64,000 nucleotides of DNA from Candidatus Competibacter denitrificans Run_A_D11 (GTDB taxonomy: Bacteria > Pseudomonadota > Gammaproteobacteria > Competibacterales > Competibacteraceae), in NCBI RefSeq assembly GCF_001051235.1, contig NZ_CBTJ020000041.1, forward strand, positions 1 to 64,000, read 5' to 3'. Under the pieces are notes generated by a model. That model did no database searches, had not been told where the DNA came from, and was given only the letters and a program-made list of their open reading frames with translations. A program made the position numbers and the translations under genes. This document shows positions 46,593 through 54,521 of the stretch, one piece after another. Position 1 is the stretch's first letter, and every line of letters starts with the position of its first letter.

Positions 46593-47624
46593 TTAAAGAG
46601 ATCCCTTTGACTCCCAAGACGGTGCGATGATCTGTTCCGAACGCTTGCGGCACACTTCTTCCAATTGTTTCAGGATCGTTTCCATTTCGATCAGTTTTTC
46701 CAAGATGGAACGGATATCGCGCAAAGCAAAAATCACTTCGACATCCATTTCCAAATATTTTTGCCGCTCGCGGTGCTCGGCCCGCTCGATGCTTGCCTGG
46801 ATGCTTTCGGTGTGATCGGGTTCGGTACCGAGCAGCCGAATAAACAGCCGCAGCTTCTGGCGCTGTTGTGCCAACCAATCGGTATAGCGATATAAAAGTT
46901 CGTACCCATCCTCAATCGAATACGCTTTATAGCGAAATTTCAGCTTGAGATCGTCAAACGTGTTGTGACGTAAGATTTGCCCTTGCTTCCATTGGTCGAT
47001 GGTGAGTTTGAATTCAAGCGGCAGGAAATCAACCCCGGCTTCAATCCGATTCTTAATAAAATCGAGATCCGCCATTTCTTTCTCGACTTTCTCCATCGTC
47101 AGGCGCACTTGTTCATGGATTGCTTGGGCGCGGGTATGTTTTTTGGTCGGAACACTATCTGGCGCCGCGATAGCGACGACGTGACTGCCATCCCGTTCCG
47201 CGTCGAGCCATTCGGAGATAGCATCCTCCACGGCGCGCATCCGTGCCTCTAACTGGTCGGTTTCCCGACGTTCCTCGGTGGTTCGCCGCACTTGTGCCCG
47301 ATCATTTTCAGCCTGCTCCGCCGCTGCCCACTCGGCGATGGTTTGTTCTAAGGCCGCTTTCTCCATCAGCGCTCGTTCAGCGGCGGCGGCTTCGGCTGCT
47401 GCCCGTTCCGCCGCCCGTTCCGCCGCCCGTTCCGCCGCCCGTTCCGCGACCCGGTTACCTTGAGCATTTGCGCGCTCTGTCAGCCGCTTCGGCGTCTTTT
47501 CCAACGACTGCAACTGTTCATTCGACCGGCCCTGGCTAAAACGCTTCACGAGCCAAAGGGCCAACAAAACCAAACCCACCACACCCGCTAACACGAAGAA
47601 CCCAGTCAGTTGCCAATCATTCAT
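46593..47624 (-). CDS. Membrane-anchored coiled-coil protein of unknown function
   Basis: 343 residues; family not recognised. One N-terminal helix (LTGFFVLAGVVGLVLLALWL) anchors it in the inner membrane. Residues about 55-110 are an Ala/Glu/Arg coiled coil built partly from RAAE tetrapeptides, encoded by 12-base tandem repeats (47404-47448). A further helical region (about 160-335) includes MEKVEKEMADLDFIKNRIEA and LRDIRSILEKLIEMETILKQ. Charged and cytosolic overall. It lies on the minus strand between livK and rdgC, with no functional hint from neighbours. Confidence 0.75.
   Translation of the reverse strand: MNDWQLTGFFVLAGVVGLVLLALWLVKRFSQGRSNEQLQSLEKTPKRLTERANAQGNRVAERAAERAAERAAERAAAEAAAAERALMEKAALEQTIAEWAAAEQAENDRAQVRRTTEERRETDQLEARMRAVEDAISEWLDAERDGSHVVAIAAPDSVPTKKHTRAQAIHEQVRLTMEKVEKEMADLDFIKNRIEAGVDFLPLEFKLTIDQWKQGQILRHNTFDDLKLKFRYKAYSIEDGYELLYRYTDWLAQQRQKLRLFIRLLGTEPDHTESIQASIERAEHRERQKYLEMDVEVIFALRDIRSILEKLIEMETILKQLEEVCRKRSEQIIAPSWESKGSL
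47404..47448. repeat. 12-bp tandem repeat inside the coiled-coil gene
   Basis: CGTTCCGCCGCC is repeated three times exactly plus a partial fourth copy, encoding (on the minus strand) RAAE repeats. Copy-number slippage here would lengthen or shorten the coiled coil in steps of four residues without breaking the frame. Confidence 0.85.
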
Positions 47625-47779
47625 AGCCTGCCTCTAGAAACTGCCAAGCCTTGCCAAAAGACCCGGATCGATTGTGAAAGATAGCCTCGGCACCGCAAGC
47701 AATAACACCTTTTTTTGACTCGTTAGCAGATGGACGCCCGGCCTATTTGCCATCATCACAATGCCTCTCCGACAACCTG

Positions 47780-48682
47780 CTATGCCTCTCCACCAAACAA
47801 CGCCAACAGATCCGGTAACAACAGCGTCAATTCACCGGTCATCAGCGCATATTCAGCGTCAAAAATCGCTTCCGGCGAATCCGTGGCACTCTCGCCCAGG
47901 GATTCGTGAACCACATCGAGAAATTTTAATCGACGAACCACCAGTGCTTCATCCAGAACAAATTCAATCCGTTCGCGCCAGCGCAAACCCAACTGAGCCA
48001 CTTGCTTGCCCGCGACCAGATGGCTATGTATCTCGTCGCCAGTCAAATCCTGACCCCGACAACGGACTACGCCCCCTGCCTCGCCCGGTTCTCGCAGTTC
48101 GCAACTATCAGCAAACTCAAATCCCGCCGGTGGCCGGCCCTCAGCCAACCAACCTGTCATGGCGGCTGTCACAGACTGCTTCACTTTCGGCGGGGCGATG
48201 GCTAAACCAGCCAATGCCTTACGCAATAAGCCGGTGATTTCCTCTACTCGATGGGGGCTGGCGCTATCGACCACTAACCACCCTGCCGCCGGATCTAGAT
48301 AAGCATAGCTGCGGCGCGCGGCGACCAAAGCAGTCGGCATTAATGCCTGGAGAAGCTGGTCACGCAATTCCTGCCGCTCTCTGCGGCGCACTGACCGCCG
48401 CTCTCGGTCTTCGATAGCCGCGATCCGCTCGGCCACCATCTGATTGACCACACCAGCCGGCAACACTTTCTCTTCTGCCTGCAAGCACACCAAAGACCTT
48501 CCCGCCACGGCATGAACCAGATCGACCGCTTTGCGACCCAGAGGCGGAACCCAGCCAATGACGCTCGGCTGGAAACTCGGACAAGGCTGAAAAACGTCTT
48601 GTGCCAGTCGCGCCGCCAAAGCTTCCCCCAAGGAGGAGAACGGCTCAACAGTGCGAAATAACGTTAGATTTTTAAACCACAT
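47780..48682 (-). CDS. rdgC: Recombination-associated protein RdgC
   Basis: 300-residue ring-forming DNA-binding protein thought to limit RecA loading. The N-terminus MWFKNLTLFR and the segments FQPCPSFQPSVIGWVPPLGR, EKVLPAGVVNQMVAERIA, ATDSPEAIFDAEYALMTGEL match RdgC throughout. Divergent from the phasin gene. Confidence 0.95.
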   Translation of the reverse strand: MWFKNLTLFRTVEPFSSLGEALAARLAQDVFQPCPSFQPSVIGWVPPLGRKAVDLVHAVAGRSLVCLQAEEKVLPAGVVNQMVAERIAAIEDRERRSVRRRERQELRDQLLQALMPTALVAARRSYAYLDPAAGWLVVDSASPHRVEEITGLLRKALAGLAIAPPKVKQSVTAAMTGWLAEGRPPAGFEFADSCELREPGEAGGVVRCRGQDLTGDEIHSHLVAGKQVAQLGLRWRERIEFVLDEALVVRRLKFLDVVHESLGESATDSPEAIFDAEYALMTGELTLLLPDLLALFGGEA

Positions 48683-48795
48683 GTGAGAGCAATTTGGAAG
48701 TCGAAAGGGCCGGCATTATCGACTACCCGCCATAGAATCGCCAAGCGGCTCACCTCAAAAACTATTTTGCATCACGACAACGAAAAGGGTTTATA

Positions 48796-48824
48796 TTGCA
48801 ATGCAGCAAAAAATTCGTTAAGCT
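48796..48824 (+). promoter_or_regulatory. Candidate PhaR-type operator over a phasin promoter
   Basis: TTGC-AAT-GCAG at 48796-48806 resembles the CTGC-N3-GCAG site recognised by PhaR, the PHA-responsive repressor of phasin genes in several proteobacteria (one mismatch). It overlaps a weak -35 candidate (TTGCAA) with a TAAGCT -10 candidate 17 bases downstream, about 65 bases before the phasin ATG. Inference from pattern only; no phaR gene is in the window. Confidence 0.35.
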
Positions 48825-48888
48825 TAATGGGTAAGGTCGATAGAGACCGTCAACTCATTAACCGACATAGTTTTTGTGGAGATTCAGC

Positions 48889-49224
48889 ATGGCGAACGAT
48901 GCCTCTAGCAAAATTACCGAGCAATATCAAAACTTCCTGAACCCGGTCCTCAAAGCCAATAAGTTATCGGCGGCCAACCTGGAAGCTTTAGTCAATTTCC
49001 AGATGAATTCCTTACAGTCCTACATCGATTTGGCGATGAGTCGCATGAAAGCGGCCGCCGATATCAATGATCCGATTAGTTTACAAGCGTTTCTCACAGA
49101 TCAGGCCCAATCAATTGGCAATTTGCACCAGAAATTCTTGGGTGACACTAAAGCATTAGCCGATTTGATGGCGCGGTTTAAGACCGAATTTGACAAACTG
49201 GTCCAGGAAAGCCTGCCAAAGTAA
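48889..49224 (+). CDS. Phasin (PHA granule-associated protein)
   Basis: A 111-residue, wholly helical protein without cysteine. ATG 48889 has GGAG seven bases upstream. Heptad-like hydrophobic spacing (YQNFLNPVLKANKLSAANLE, FQMNSLQSYIDLAMSRMKAA, AQSIGNLHQKFLGDTKALAD) is characteristic of the Phasin_2 family, which coats polyhydroxyalkanoate granules and controls their size. The gene is monocistronic, with its own promoter region and hairpin, as is typical. Confidence 0.9.
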   Translation: MANDASSKITEQYQNFLNPVLKANKLSAANLEALVNFQMNSLQSYIDLAMSRMKAAADINDPISLQAFLTDQAQSIGNLHQKFLGDTKALADLMARFKTEFDKLVQESLPK

Positions 49225-49547
49225 GTTATTCGGTTTAGTCCTCACAGGGGCCGCCTGCTCTAGGGCGGCCTAATTGTTTATGGGCCATGCGGTAATCCGC
49301 ACCCGTGACCAGGCGAAACCGCACGGCAGAGGTTAGTCCTCTCCCATGCCAGATGATTCCTCGGAAGAGGCAGCTTTCAAACCAGAGTTTATTGTGATGA
49401 ACCCCATTTCTCTATGGATTATTGGCGCATTAAGGGTCACTAAATTGGCAACTCCACGCCTGCAAACCCGATCCAAAAAGTGTCTGCTATTATAGGTAAC
49501 TGCACGCCTGAATCTCATACCATCGACGTACCGAGCTTCTCTTTCTG
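49225..49547. other. Phasin-mnmA gap; no supported gene
   Basis: Apart from the phasin terminator, 323 bases contain a 61-codon frame on the minus strand (49333-49518) with no ribosome site, recognisable fold or cotranscribed neighbour. I do not call it. No clear mnmA promoter was seen by eye. Confidence 0.5.
49249..49270 (+). terminator. Hairpin after the phasin gene
   Basis: GGCCGCC pairs with GGCGGCC around an eight-base loop 24 bases beyond the phasin stop. The following TAATTGTTTA is only moderately T-rich, so termination strength is uncertain. Confidence 0.65.
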
Positions 49548-50636
49548 ATGCCTCTCACACGAATCATCGTCGGTTTGTCCGGCGGCGTCGATTCTTCAGT
49601 CGCTGCGCTGCTGTTGGTTGAGCAGGGATTTGATGTGCATGGGGTGTTCATGAAGAATTGGGAGGACAGTTATGAAGCTGGCTATTGCTCCGCCGCCGAT
49701 GACTTGGAAGATGCCCGATTAATCTGTGAAACCCTTGCTATCCCCTTGCATCAAGTGAATTTCACCGCCGAATACCAACAACGGGTATTTCGCTATTTCC
49801 TCGACGAGTACCGCGCCGGTCGTACACCGAATCCAGATACCCTATGCAACACTGAAATCAAATTTAAGGTGTTCTTGGAACATGCGCGGCGCATGGGTGC
49901 GGATCGGATCGCCACGGGCCATTACGCGCAAACTGTGCAGGTAGGGGGACATTGGCGCCTCCTCAAAGGACGGGATACCGGTAAGGACCAGAGCTATTTT
50001 CTGTATGGGCTTGATCAGGCTCAACTGGCCAGTGCGCTCTTTCCAGTTGGTGATCTCTGTAAAGAGCAAGTCCGAGAGCGAGCCGCCGCCGCTGGTTTAG
50101 TCACCCATGCTAAAAAAGACAGTACGGGGATTTGCTTTATCGGCGAACGCCGATTTGGGGAATTCTTGCAGCGTTATCTGCCCGCCCGGCCCGGCCCGAT
50201 TCGCTCAACCGACGGCGAACTGCTCGGCGAACACACCGGTCTGATGTTCCATACCATCGGCCAGCGGCAGGGACTTGGCATCGGCGGCCGGCGTACCGGC
50301 AGCGGCGAACCCTGGTATGTTGCCGGCAAGGATCTGGCCAACAATACGCTGATCGTCGCTCAAGGCCATGATCATCCGGCCCTCATGCACCGCTGCCTGC
50401 AAGCTGCAAAATTGCACTGGATCGCCGGTTCTCCACCCGATCTCCCACTGCGCTGCCAAGCGAAGATCCGCTACCGGCAAGCCGATCAGCCCTGTATCCT
50501 GGAAACATTGGATAGGGCAGGCGCCACAGTACGCTTCGATGAGCCGCAACGTGCTATTGCCCCCGGTCAGGCCATCGTCTTTTATTTGAAAGATGAATGC
50601 CTGGGCGGTGGCATCATCGACGCTGCCTACGATTGA
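49548..50636 (+). CDS. mnmA: tRNA-specific 2-thiouridylase MnmA
   Basis: Thiolates U34 of Lys, Glu and Gln tRNAs. 362 residues: N-terminal PP-loop [33 protein letters not shown], and catalytic cysteines in [13 protein letters not shown] and [12 protein letters not shown]. hflD follows 23 bases after the stop, a conserved gammaproteobacterial pair. Confidence 0.97.
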   Translation: MPLTRIIVGLSGGVDSSVAALLLVEQGFDVHGVFMKNWEDSYEAGYCSAADDLEDARLICETLAIPLHQVNFTAEYQQRVFRYFLDEYRAGRTPNPDTLCNTEIKFKVFLEHARRMGADRIATGHYAQTVQVGGHWRLLKGRDTGKDQSYFLYGLDQAQLASALFPVGDLCKEQVRERAAAAGLVTHAKKDSTGICFIGERRFGEFLQRYLPARPGPIRSTDGELLGEHTGLMFHTIGQRQGLGIGGRRTGSGEPWYVAGKDLANNTLIVAQGHDHPALMHRCLQAAKLHWIAGSPPDLPLRCQAKIRYRQADQPCILETLDRAGATVRFDEPQRAIAPGQAIVFYLKDECLGGGIIDAAYD

Positions 50637-50659
50637 TCCAACCGCAACGCATCTATCCC

Positions 50660-51277
50660 ATGCCTCAGACTGACCATGACCGCGCCATTGCCCTTGCTGG
50701 AACCTTACAAGCTGCCGACCTGGTACGTAGCATCGCTCGCCGAGGCCAGGCCAACCCGGAAGAGGTCGATACTTGCCTGAACAGTTTGCTCAAGATCGAT
50801 GCCGCCAGCAGCATCGAGATTTACGGCGATATCCGCCAGCTACGCTCCGGCTTACAGTTACTGGAAAAACAACTCGGCAACCCCAGCGATATGGAGTTAA
50901 CTCGATATGCCATCGCGCTGCTGGGTCTTGAGCGAAAACTCTCGCAGCGCACCGATCTTTTAAAAGCGATTGGCATCAGTCTGGAGGAGATCGTACAGAA
51001 TCTACCCCATTTTCCGATCAATCACAGCAACACCATCGCCCGCTTTGCTGATATTTATTTGAAAAATATCAGCACCCTATCACCGCGCATCATGGTCAAT
51101 GGCGTCCAGGTTCACTTGAACAATCCCGAAAACGCCAACCGGATTCGCGCATTGTTGTTGGCCGGTGTTCGGGCAGCGACCCTGTGGCGGCAAAGCGGTG
51201 GCACGCGACTGACCTTGCTGTTGCGGCGCAATCCACTCCTGCGGGAAACCCGCGTGTTGTTGGCCAATATCCCTTAG
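50660..51277 (+). CDS. hflD: High-frequency lysogenization protein HflD homologue
   Basis: 205-residue helical protein from ATG 50660. AIALAGTLQAADLVRSIARR, then GDIRQLRSGLQLLEKQL, ELTRYAIALLGLERKLSQRT and IMVNGVQVHLNNPENANRIR match the HflD (YcfC) family, peripheral membrane proteins downstream of mnmA. In E. coli it affects lambda CII; the normal cellular role is unclear. Confidence 0.93.
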   Translation: MPQTDHDRAIALAGTLQAADLVRSIARRGQANPEEVDTCLNSLLKIDAASSIEIYGDIRQLRSGLQLLEKQLGNPSDMELTRYAIALLGLERKLSQRTDLLKAIGISLEEIVQNLPHFPINHSNTIARFADIYLKNISTLSPRIMVNGVQVHLNNPENANRIRALLLAGVRAATLWRQSGGTRLTLLLRRNPLLRETRVLLANIP

Positions 51278-51283
51278 CTCACC

Positions 51284-53458
51284 TCAACGCTTGCGGTACG
51301 CTGCCACCACATTGGCCAATTGGCCGATCTTATTCAGTACCCGGCTCAGTTGGACGACATCGGTAATTTCCAACGTCAGGCCCATGTGGGCGATGGCGGT
51401 TTCTTTTCGAGTCTGGGTTGCCGCTGCCAGGACATTGACTTGATCGTTAGCCAAAATCGAGGCGATATCGCGCAATAAGCCCGCACGATCCCGCGCCACC
51501 ACCATGATATCGACGGGATACGTCGCCGGTGTGCTACCCCACTCGACTTGAATGACTCGCTCGTGATGGCGGTTAGCCAATCCCAGAAAATTGGTGCAAT
51601 CCTGGCGGTGGATAGTCACCCCGCGCCCTTGGGTGATGTAGCCAGCGATTAGCTCGAACGGGGCTGGCCGGCAGCAGCGCGCGGCTTGGGTCAGCAGCCG
51701 GCCAACTCCACGAATGCGCACATCATCCTTGCCCGGCCCGGCCATATTGCCTTTGCGCACAATCGATATGATCTCTTCCGCTAGTACCTCTTCCGCCGCC
51801 GCCGCAGGCGGCGCGGGCAAAAGATCTTGAATCCGGGTCACGACCTGAGCGGCGGTCAAGGTGCCATGGCCGATGGCCGCGCACAAATCGTCTACTCTGA
51901 GAAAGCCCAAGCACTCAGCGACTTCTTCAAACTTGAGATGTTTGATACCGAGCCGCTGGAACTCCCGATCCAGGATCGTTCGACCAGCGGCAATATTTTT
52001 TTCTTGATCCTGCTGTAAAAACCATTGCCGGATTTTCGCTCTGGCCCGGCCGGTTTTGATATAGCCTAAATGTGGGCTGAGCCAGTCTCGGCTGGGACCG
52101 CCACTCTTCGCAGTCAGCACTTCAACTTGCTGGCCGTTTTTCAGTTCATAACTGAGCGGCACAATCCGTCCATCGATCTTGGCGCCTCGACAGCGATGGC
52201 CGATATCGGTATGAATGTGGTAGGCGAAATCAAGCGGTGTGGCGCCTTGCGGAAGATCGACGATGGCGCCTTTGGGGGTAATCGCATAGACCCGATCCTG
52301 AAATGCCTCGGCCTTCAACCGCTCCAACAAATCACCGCCGTCACCATCGTCGCCGTCTTCGTCACGATATTCCAACATCTGCCGCAACCAGGCGATCTGC
52401 TGTTCAGCCGCTTGGCTAGGCTCTTGGCCCCCTTCCTTGTAGTGCCAATGGGCGGCGACACCCAATTCGGCGTTCTGATGCATGGCGCGCGTGCGGATCT
52501 GCACTTCCAACGGTCGTCCTTCAGGACCGATGACTGCCGTATGGAGCGACTGATAGCCGTTTGGCTTGGGATGGGCGATATAATCGTCGAACTCTTGGTG
52601 AATATGGCTCCAGTGCGTATGCACCACGCCCAGCGCGGCGTAGCAATCGTTCACTGTCTCTACCAACACCCGCACAGCGCGCACGTCAAAAATTTGCTCG
52701 AACGAGAGCCTTTTGCGCTGCATCTTCCGCCAGATGCTATAGATGTGCTTGACTCGACCACTGACTTCGGCGCCGATACCAGCCCGTTGCAATTGCTCCC
52801 GCAAGTCTTCCATCACTCGGGCGATGTAGCGTTCTCGGTCAGCGCGACGCTCGTCAAGTGCAACGGCGATCTGTTTATAAACCACCGGGTCCAGATAGCG
52901 CAGCGCCAGATCTTCCATCTCCCACTTGATCCGACCGATACCCAATCGGTTAGCCAAGGGGGTGAAAATATCCAGCGTTTCCCGCGCAAGGCGTCGCCGT
53001 CTGTCTTCAGATGCTTGCCCAAGTTGACGCAAGGTATGTAACCGCATCGCCAGCTTGATCAGGACAACCCGTACATCCTGTGCCATGGCTAGCAACATCT
53101 TGCGCAGTCTTTCCAACTGGGCGCCGATGTGCTGGTGGCTCTGGTGTAATTCGCCAACGGCATCAAGCTTGATGATCCCATCCACCAAAACCGCGACTGA
53201 AAGGCCAAAATCCGTTTTGATCCGCTCCAGCTTGATTTGCCCGCTGGCGACTGGGGCGTGCAATAGGGCAGCAGCGATCACTTCGTAAGCCATGCCCAAA
53301 TCGGCCAACAAATCAGCGACCGCCAAATCCGGTTCACCGCTTAGGACATAGGCATTTCTGACCAGCTCGATTTGCGCGGCCGACCATGGGATCTGTAACG
53401 TATCCAGCCATGTATTGAAATCAGCGCCCGCCAGCGCGCTCTGTCTGGAACTGACCAT
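51284..53458 (-). CDS. relA: GTP pyrophosphokinase RelA
   Basis: Ribosome-associated (p)ppGpp synthetase of the stringent response. 724 residues. The N-terminal HD hydrolase domain is degenerate (AAALLHAPVASGQ in place of the HD box), as in RelA. The synthetase domain has KHIYSIWRKMQRKRLSFEQI and EFDDYIAHPKPNGYQSLHTA, the EXDD form that marks RelA rather than SpoT. TGS (VYAITPKGAIVDLPQGATPL), the conserved-cysteine ZFD region (QAARCCRPAPFELIAGYITQ) and a C-terminal ACT domain follow. Convergent with hflD. Confidence 0.96.
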   Translation of the reverse strand: MVSSRQSALAGADFNTWLDTLQIPWSAAQIELVRNAYVLSGEPDLAVADLLADLGMAYEVIAAALLHAPVASGQIKLERIKTDFGLSVAVLVDGIIKLDAVGELHQSHQHIGAQLERLRKMLLAMAQDVRVVLIKLAMRLHTLRQLGQASEDRRRRLARETLDIFTPLANRLGIGRIKWEMEDLALRYLDPVVYKQIAVALDERRADRERYIARVMEDLREQLQRAGIGAEVSGRVKHIYSIWRKMQRKRLSFEQIFDVRAVRVLVETVNDCYAALGVVHTHWSHIHQEFDDYIAHPKPNGYQSLHTAVIGPEGRPLEVQIRTRAMHQNAELGVAAHWHYKEGGQEPSQAAEQQIAWLRQMLEYRDEDGDDGDGGDLLERLKAEAFQDRVYAITPKGAIVDLPQGATPLDFAYHIHTDIGHRCRGAKIDGRIVPLSYELKNGQQVEVLTAKSGGPSRDWLSPHLGYIKTGRARAKIRQWFLQQDQEKNIAAGRTILDREFQRLGIKHLKFEEVAECLGFLRVDDLCAAIGHGTLTAAQVVTRIQDLLPAPPAAAAEEVLAEEIISIVRKGNMAGPGKDDVRIRGVGRLLTQAARCCRPAPFELIAGYITQGRGVTIHRQDCTNFLGLANRHHERVIQVEWGSTPATYPVDIMVVARDRAGLLRDIASILANDQVNVLAAATQTRKETAIAHMGLTLEITDVVQLSRVLNKIGQLANVVAAYRKR

Positions 53459-53580
53459 TAGCGTCCCCTAACAAGCATCAGCATCGGGATAACATGACTT
53501 TAGCCGGGCGTTCAGCAAAGAAATGGGCAGAGTACGAAGGCGCCCTCAGAATGATGGGCTGCTTGGATCAGCCGATGGTC

Positions 53581-53609
53581 GCCCGCCTCTTGCTCAGGGA
53601 GAGGCGGGC
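53581..53609 (-). terminator. Inverted repeat between the cytochrome lipoprotein gene and relA
   Basis: GCCCGCCTCT pairs perfectly with AGAGGCGGGC around a nine-base loop, 27 bases beyond the stop of the cytochrome gene. No T-run follows, so it may be a weak or Rho-aided terminator. Confidence 0.6.
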
Positions 53610-53636
53610 AAAGGCGGGAAACGAAAGAGAACCGGC

Positions 53637-54032
53637 TTAGTTGTTCTTGGCGCCTTGGTCAACCCATTTGCGCAGAACAATCAGTTGCGCCTCCGGCAAC
53701 TTCACCTTGCCGTGCGGCATCTGAATCGATGGGTCCACACCAGGACGCCCTTCGATCAACCGATTGAGGCTACTGTTGAGGCTTTGGCCGGGGATGATGA
53801 CCTTACCCAGCTTGGTCCCTTTCATTACATCGTCATAGGTGGCTACCGATAGACCAGTCTTTTGATAGCCTTCTCCATTGGGTGGCGTATGGCACTCCGC
53901 GCAGCTCGCCTTCAGAACAGGAAGCACATCTTTCTGGAAGCTTACCAGCTTGTCCGGCTGTTCTCCGGAACAGCCTACCAACACACCTAACCCTAAAATC
54001 AACGCGGATGTAAGCAGTTTACGAGAGTTCAT
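53637..54032 (-). CDS. Cytochrome c-like lipoprotein
   Basis: 131 residues with a lipoprotein signal (LLTSALILGLGVLVGC) and one c-type haem site CAECHTPPNGEGYQ. The sequence VLPVLKASCAECHTPPNGEG and IQMPHGKVKLPEAQLIVLRK, ending WVDQGAKNN, is that of the planctomycete-type cytochrome C (PSCyt1) domain; the Met ligand is probably in QMPHG. Likely a periplasm-facing electron carrier. Partner unknown; it is monocistronic by spacing. Confidence 0.88.
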   Translation of the reverse strand: MNSRKLLTSALILGLGVLVGCSGEQPDKLVSFQKDVLPVLKASCAECHTPPNGEGYQKTGLSVATYDDVMKGTKLGKVIIPGQSLNSSLNRLIEGRPGVDPSIQMPHGKVKLPEAQLIVLRKWVDQGAKNN

Positions 54033-54521
54033 GAATCGTCCCTTGTAGCTATTGTAGACGAGTTGTTTTTAATCACCACGGAGAATACGGCTATCATCTT
54101 AACAGACTCCAGTCCTACGGGGAGATGGGCGCGATGAAACTCGCTCGACTTTCCTCAAACCACCATCTGATAAATCATCGGCAAACCCGCAGGCCCCAAG
54201 CGATGGGGTCCGCTAACCATCCTTGAATTCGGGCCGATGTCGGTGATCGCCGCCCCACCCTACTCACGCCGTCGTCTTTTTAATCCAAGCGTTCGCCCCC
54301 AATTCCCTTATAAAAAACTATCCTTATGATAGGAACCTATCCTTGGAGTGATTCGCGTATAATGGTTAGCAGCACGCACGCCGCTTGACGTCTGGCTCCA
54401 GACGTTCGCCACTGACCGGCAACAGCACTGCTCAAAGCCGGTGACAGCTTGAAAACGGGCTATTTGCGATCTGGGGCAGTAGCTGCCGTCGGGCACGACT
54501 TCCACTGTTAACATAACCAGG
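54033..54521. other. glgB upstream region
   Basis: 489 bases without a supported gene. It holds direct repeats and a -10 hexamer (54318-54363), an inverted repeat ACGTCTGG-CT-CCAGACGT at 54388-54405, and a small hairpin GGCAG-TAG-CTGCC at 54475-54487 in the probable leader of glgB. The half nearer the cytochrome gene shows nothing I recognise. Confidence 0.6.
54318..54363 (+). promoter_or_regulatory. Probable activator-dependent glgB promoter with direct repeats
   Basis: CTATCCTT occurs at 54318-54325 and again at 54337-54344, start-to-start 19 bases, that is about two helical turns. A perfect TATAAT lies at 54358-54363 with no matching -35; the second repeat sits where the -35 would be. This is the layout of a response-regulator-type activator site. 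The first repeat also forms part of a palindrome CTATC-CTTAT-GATAG. Confidence 0.45.

Noticed and set aside
46344-46610. 88-codon frame upstream of livK
   Set aside because: Composition unlike coding sequence here, and it occupies the livK promoter side.
47404-47448. CRISPR-like or regulatory repeat array
   Set aside because: The units are 12 bases, contiguous and in-frame within a gene, with no spacers.
49333-49518. Possible 61-residue gene on the minus strand before mnmA
   Set aside because: No ribosome site, no family resemblance and it overlaps the likely mnmA promoter region.
51284-53458. SpoT-like bifunctional enzyme
   Set aside because: The HD box is degenerate and the synthetase motif is EFDD, so RelA is the better call.
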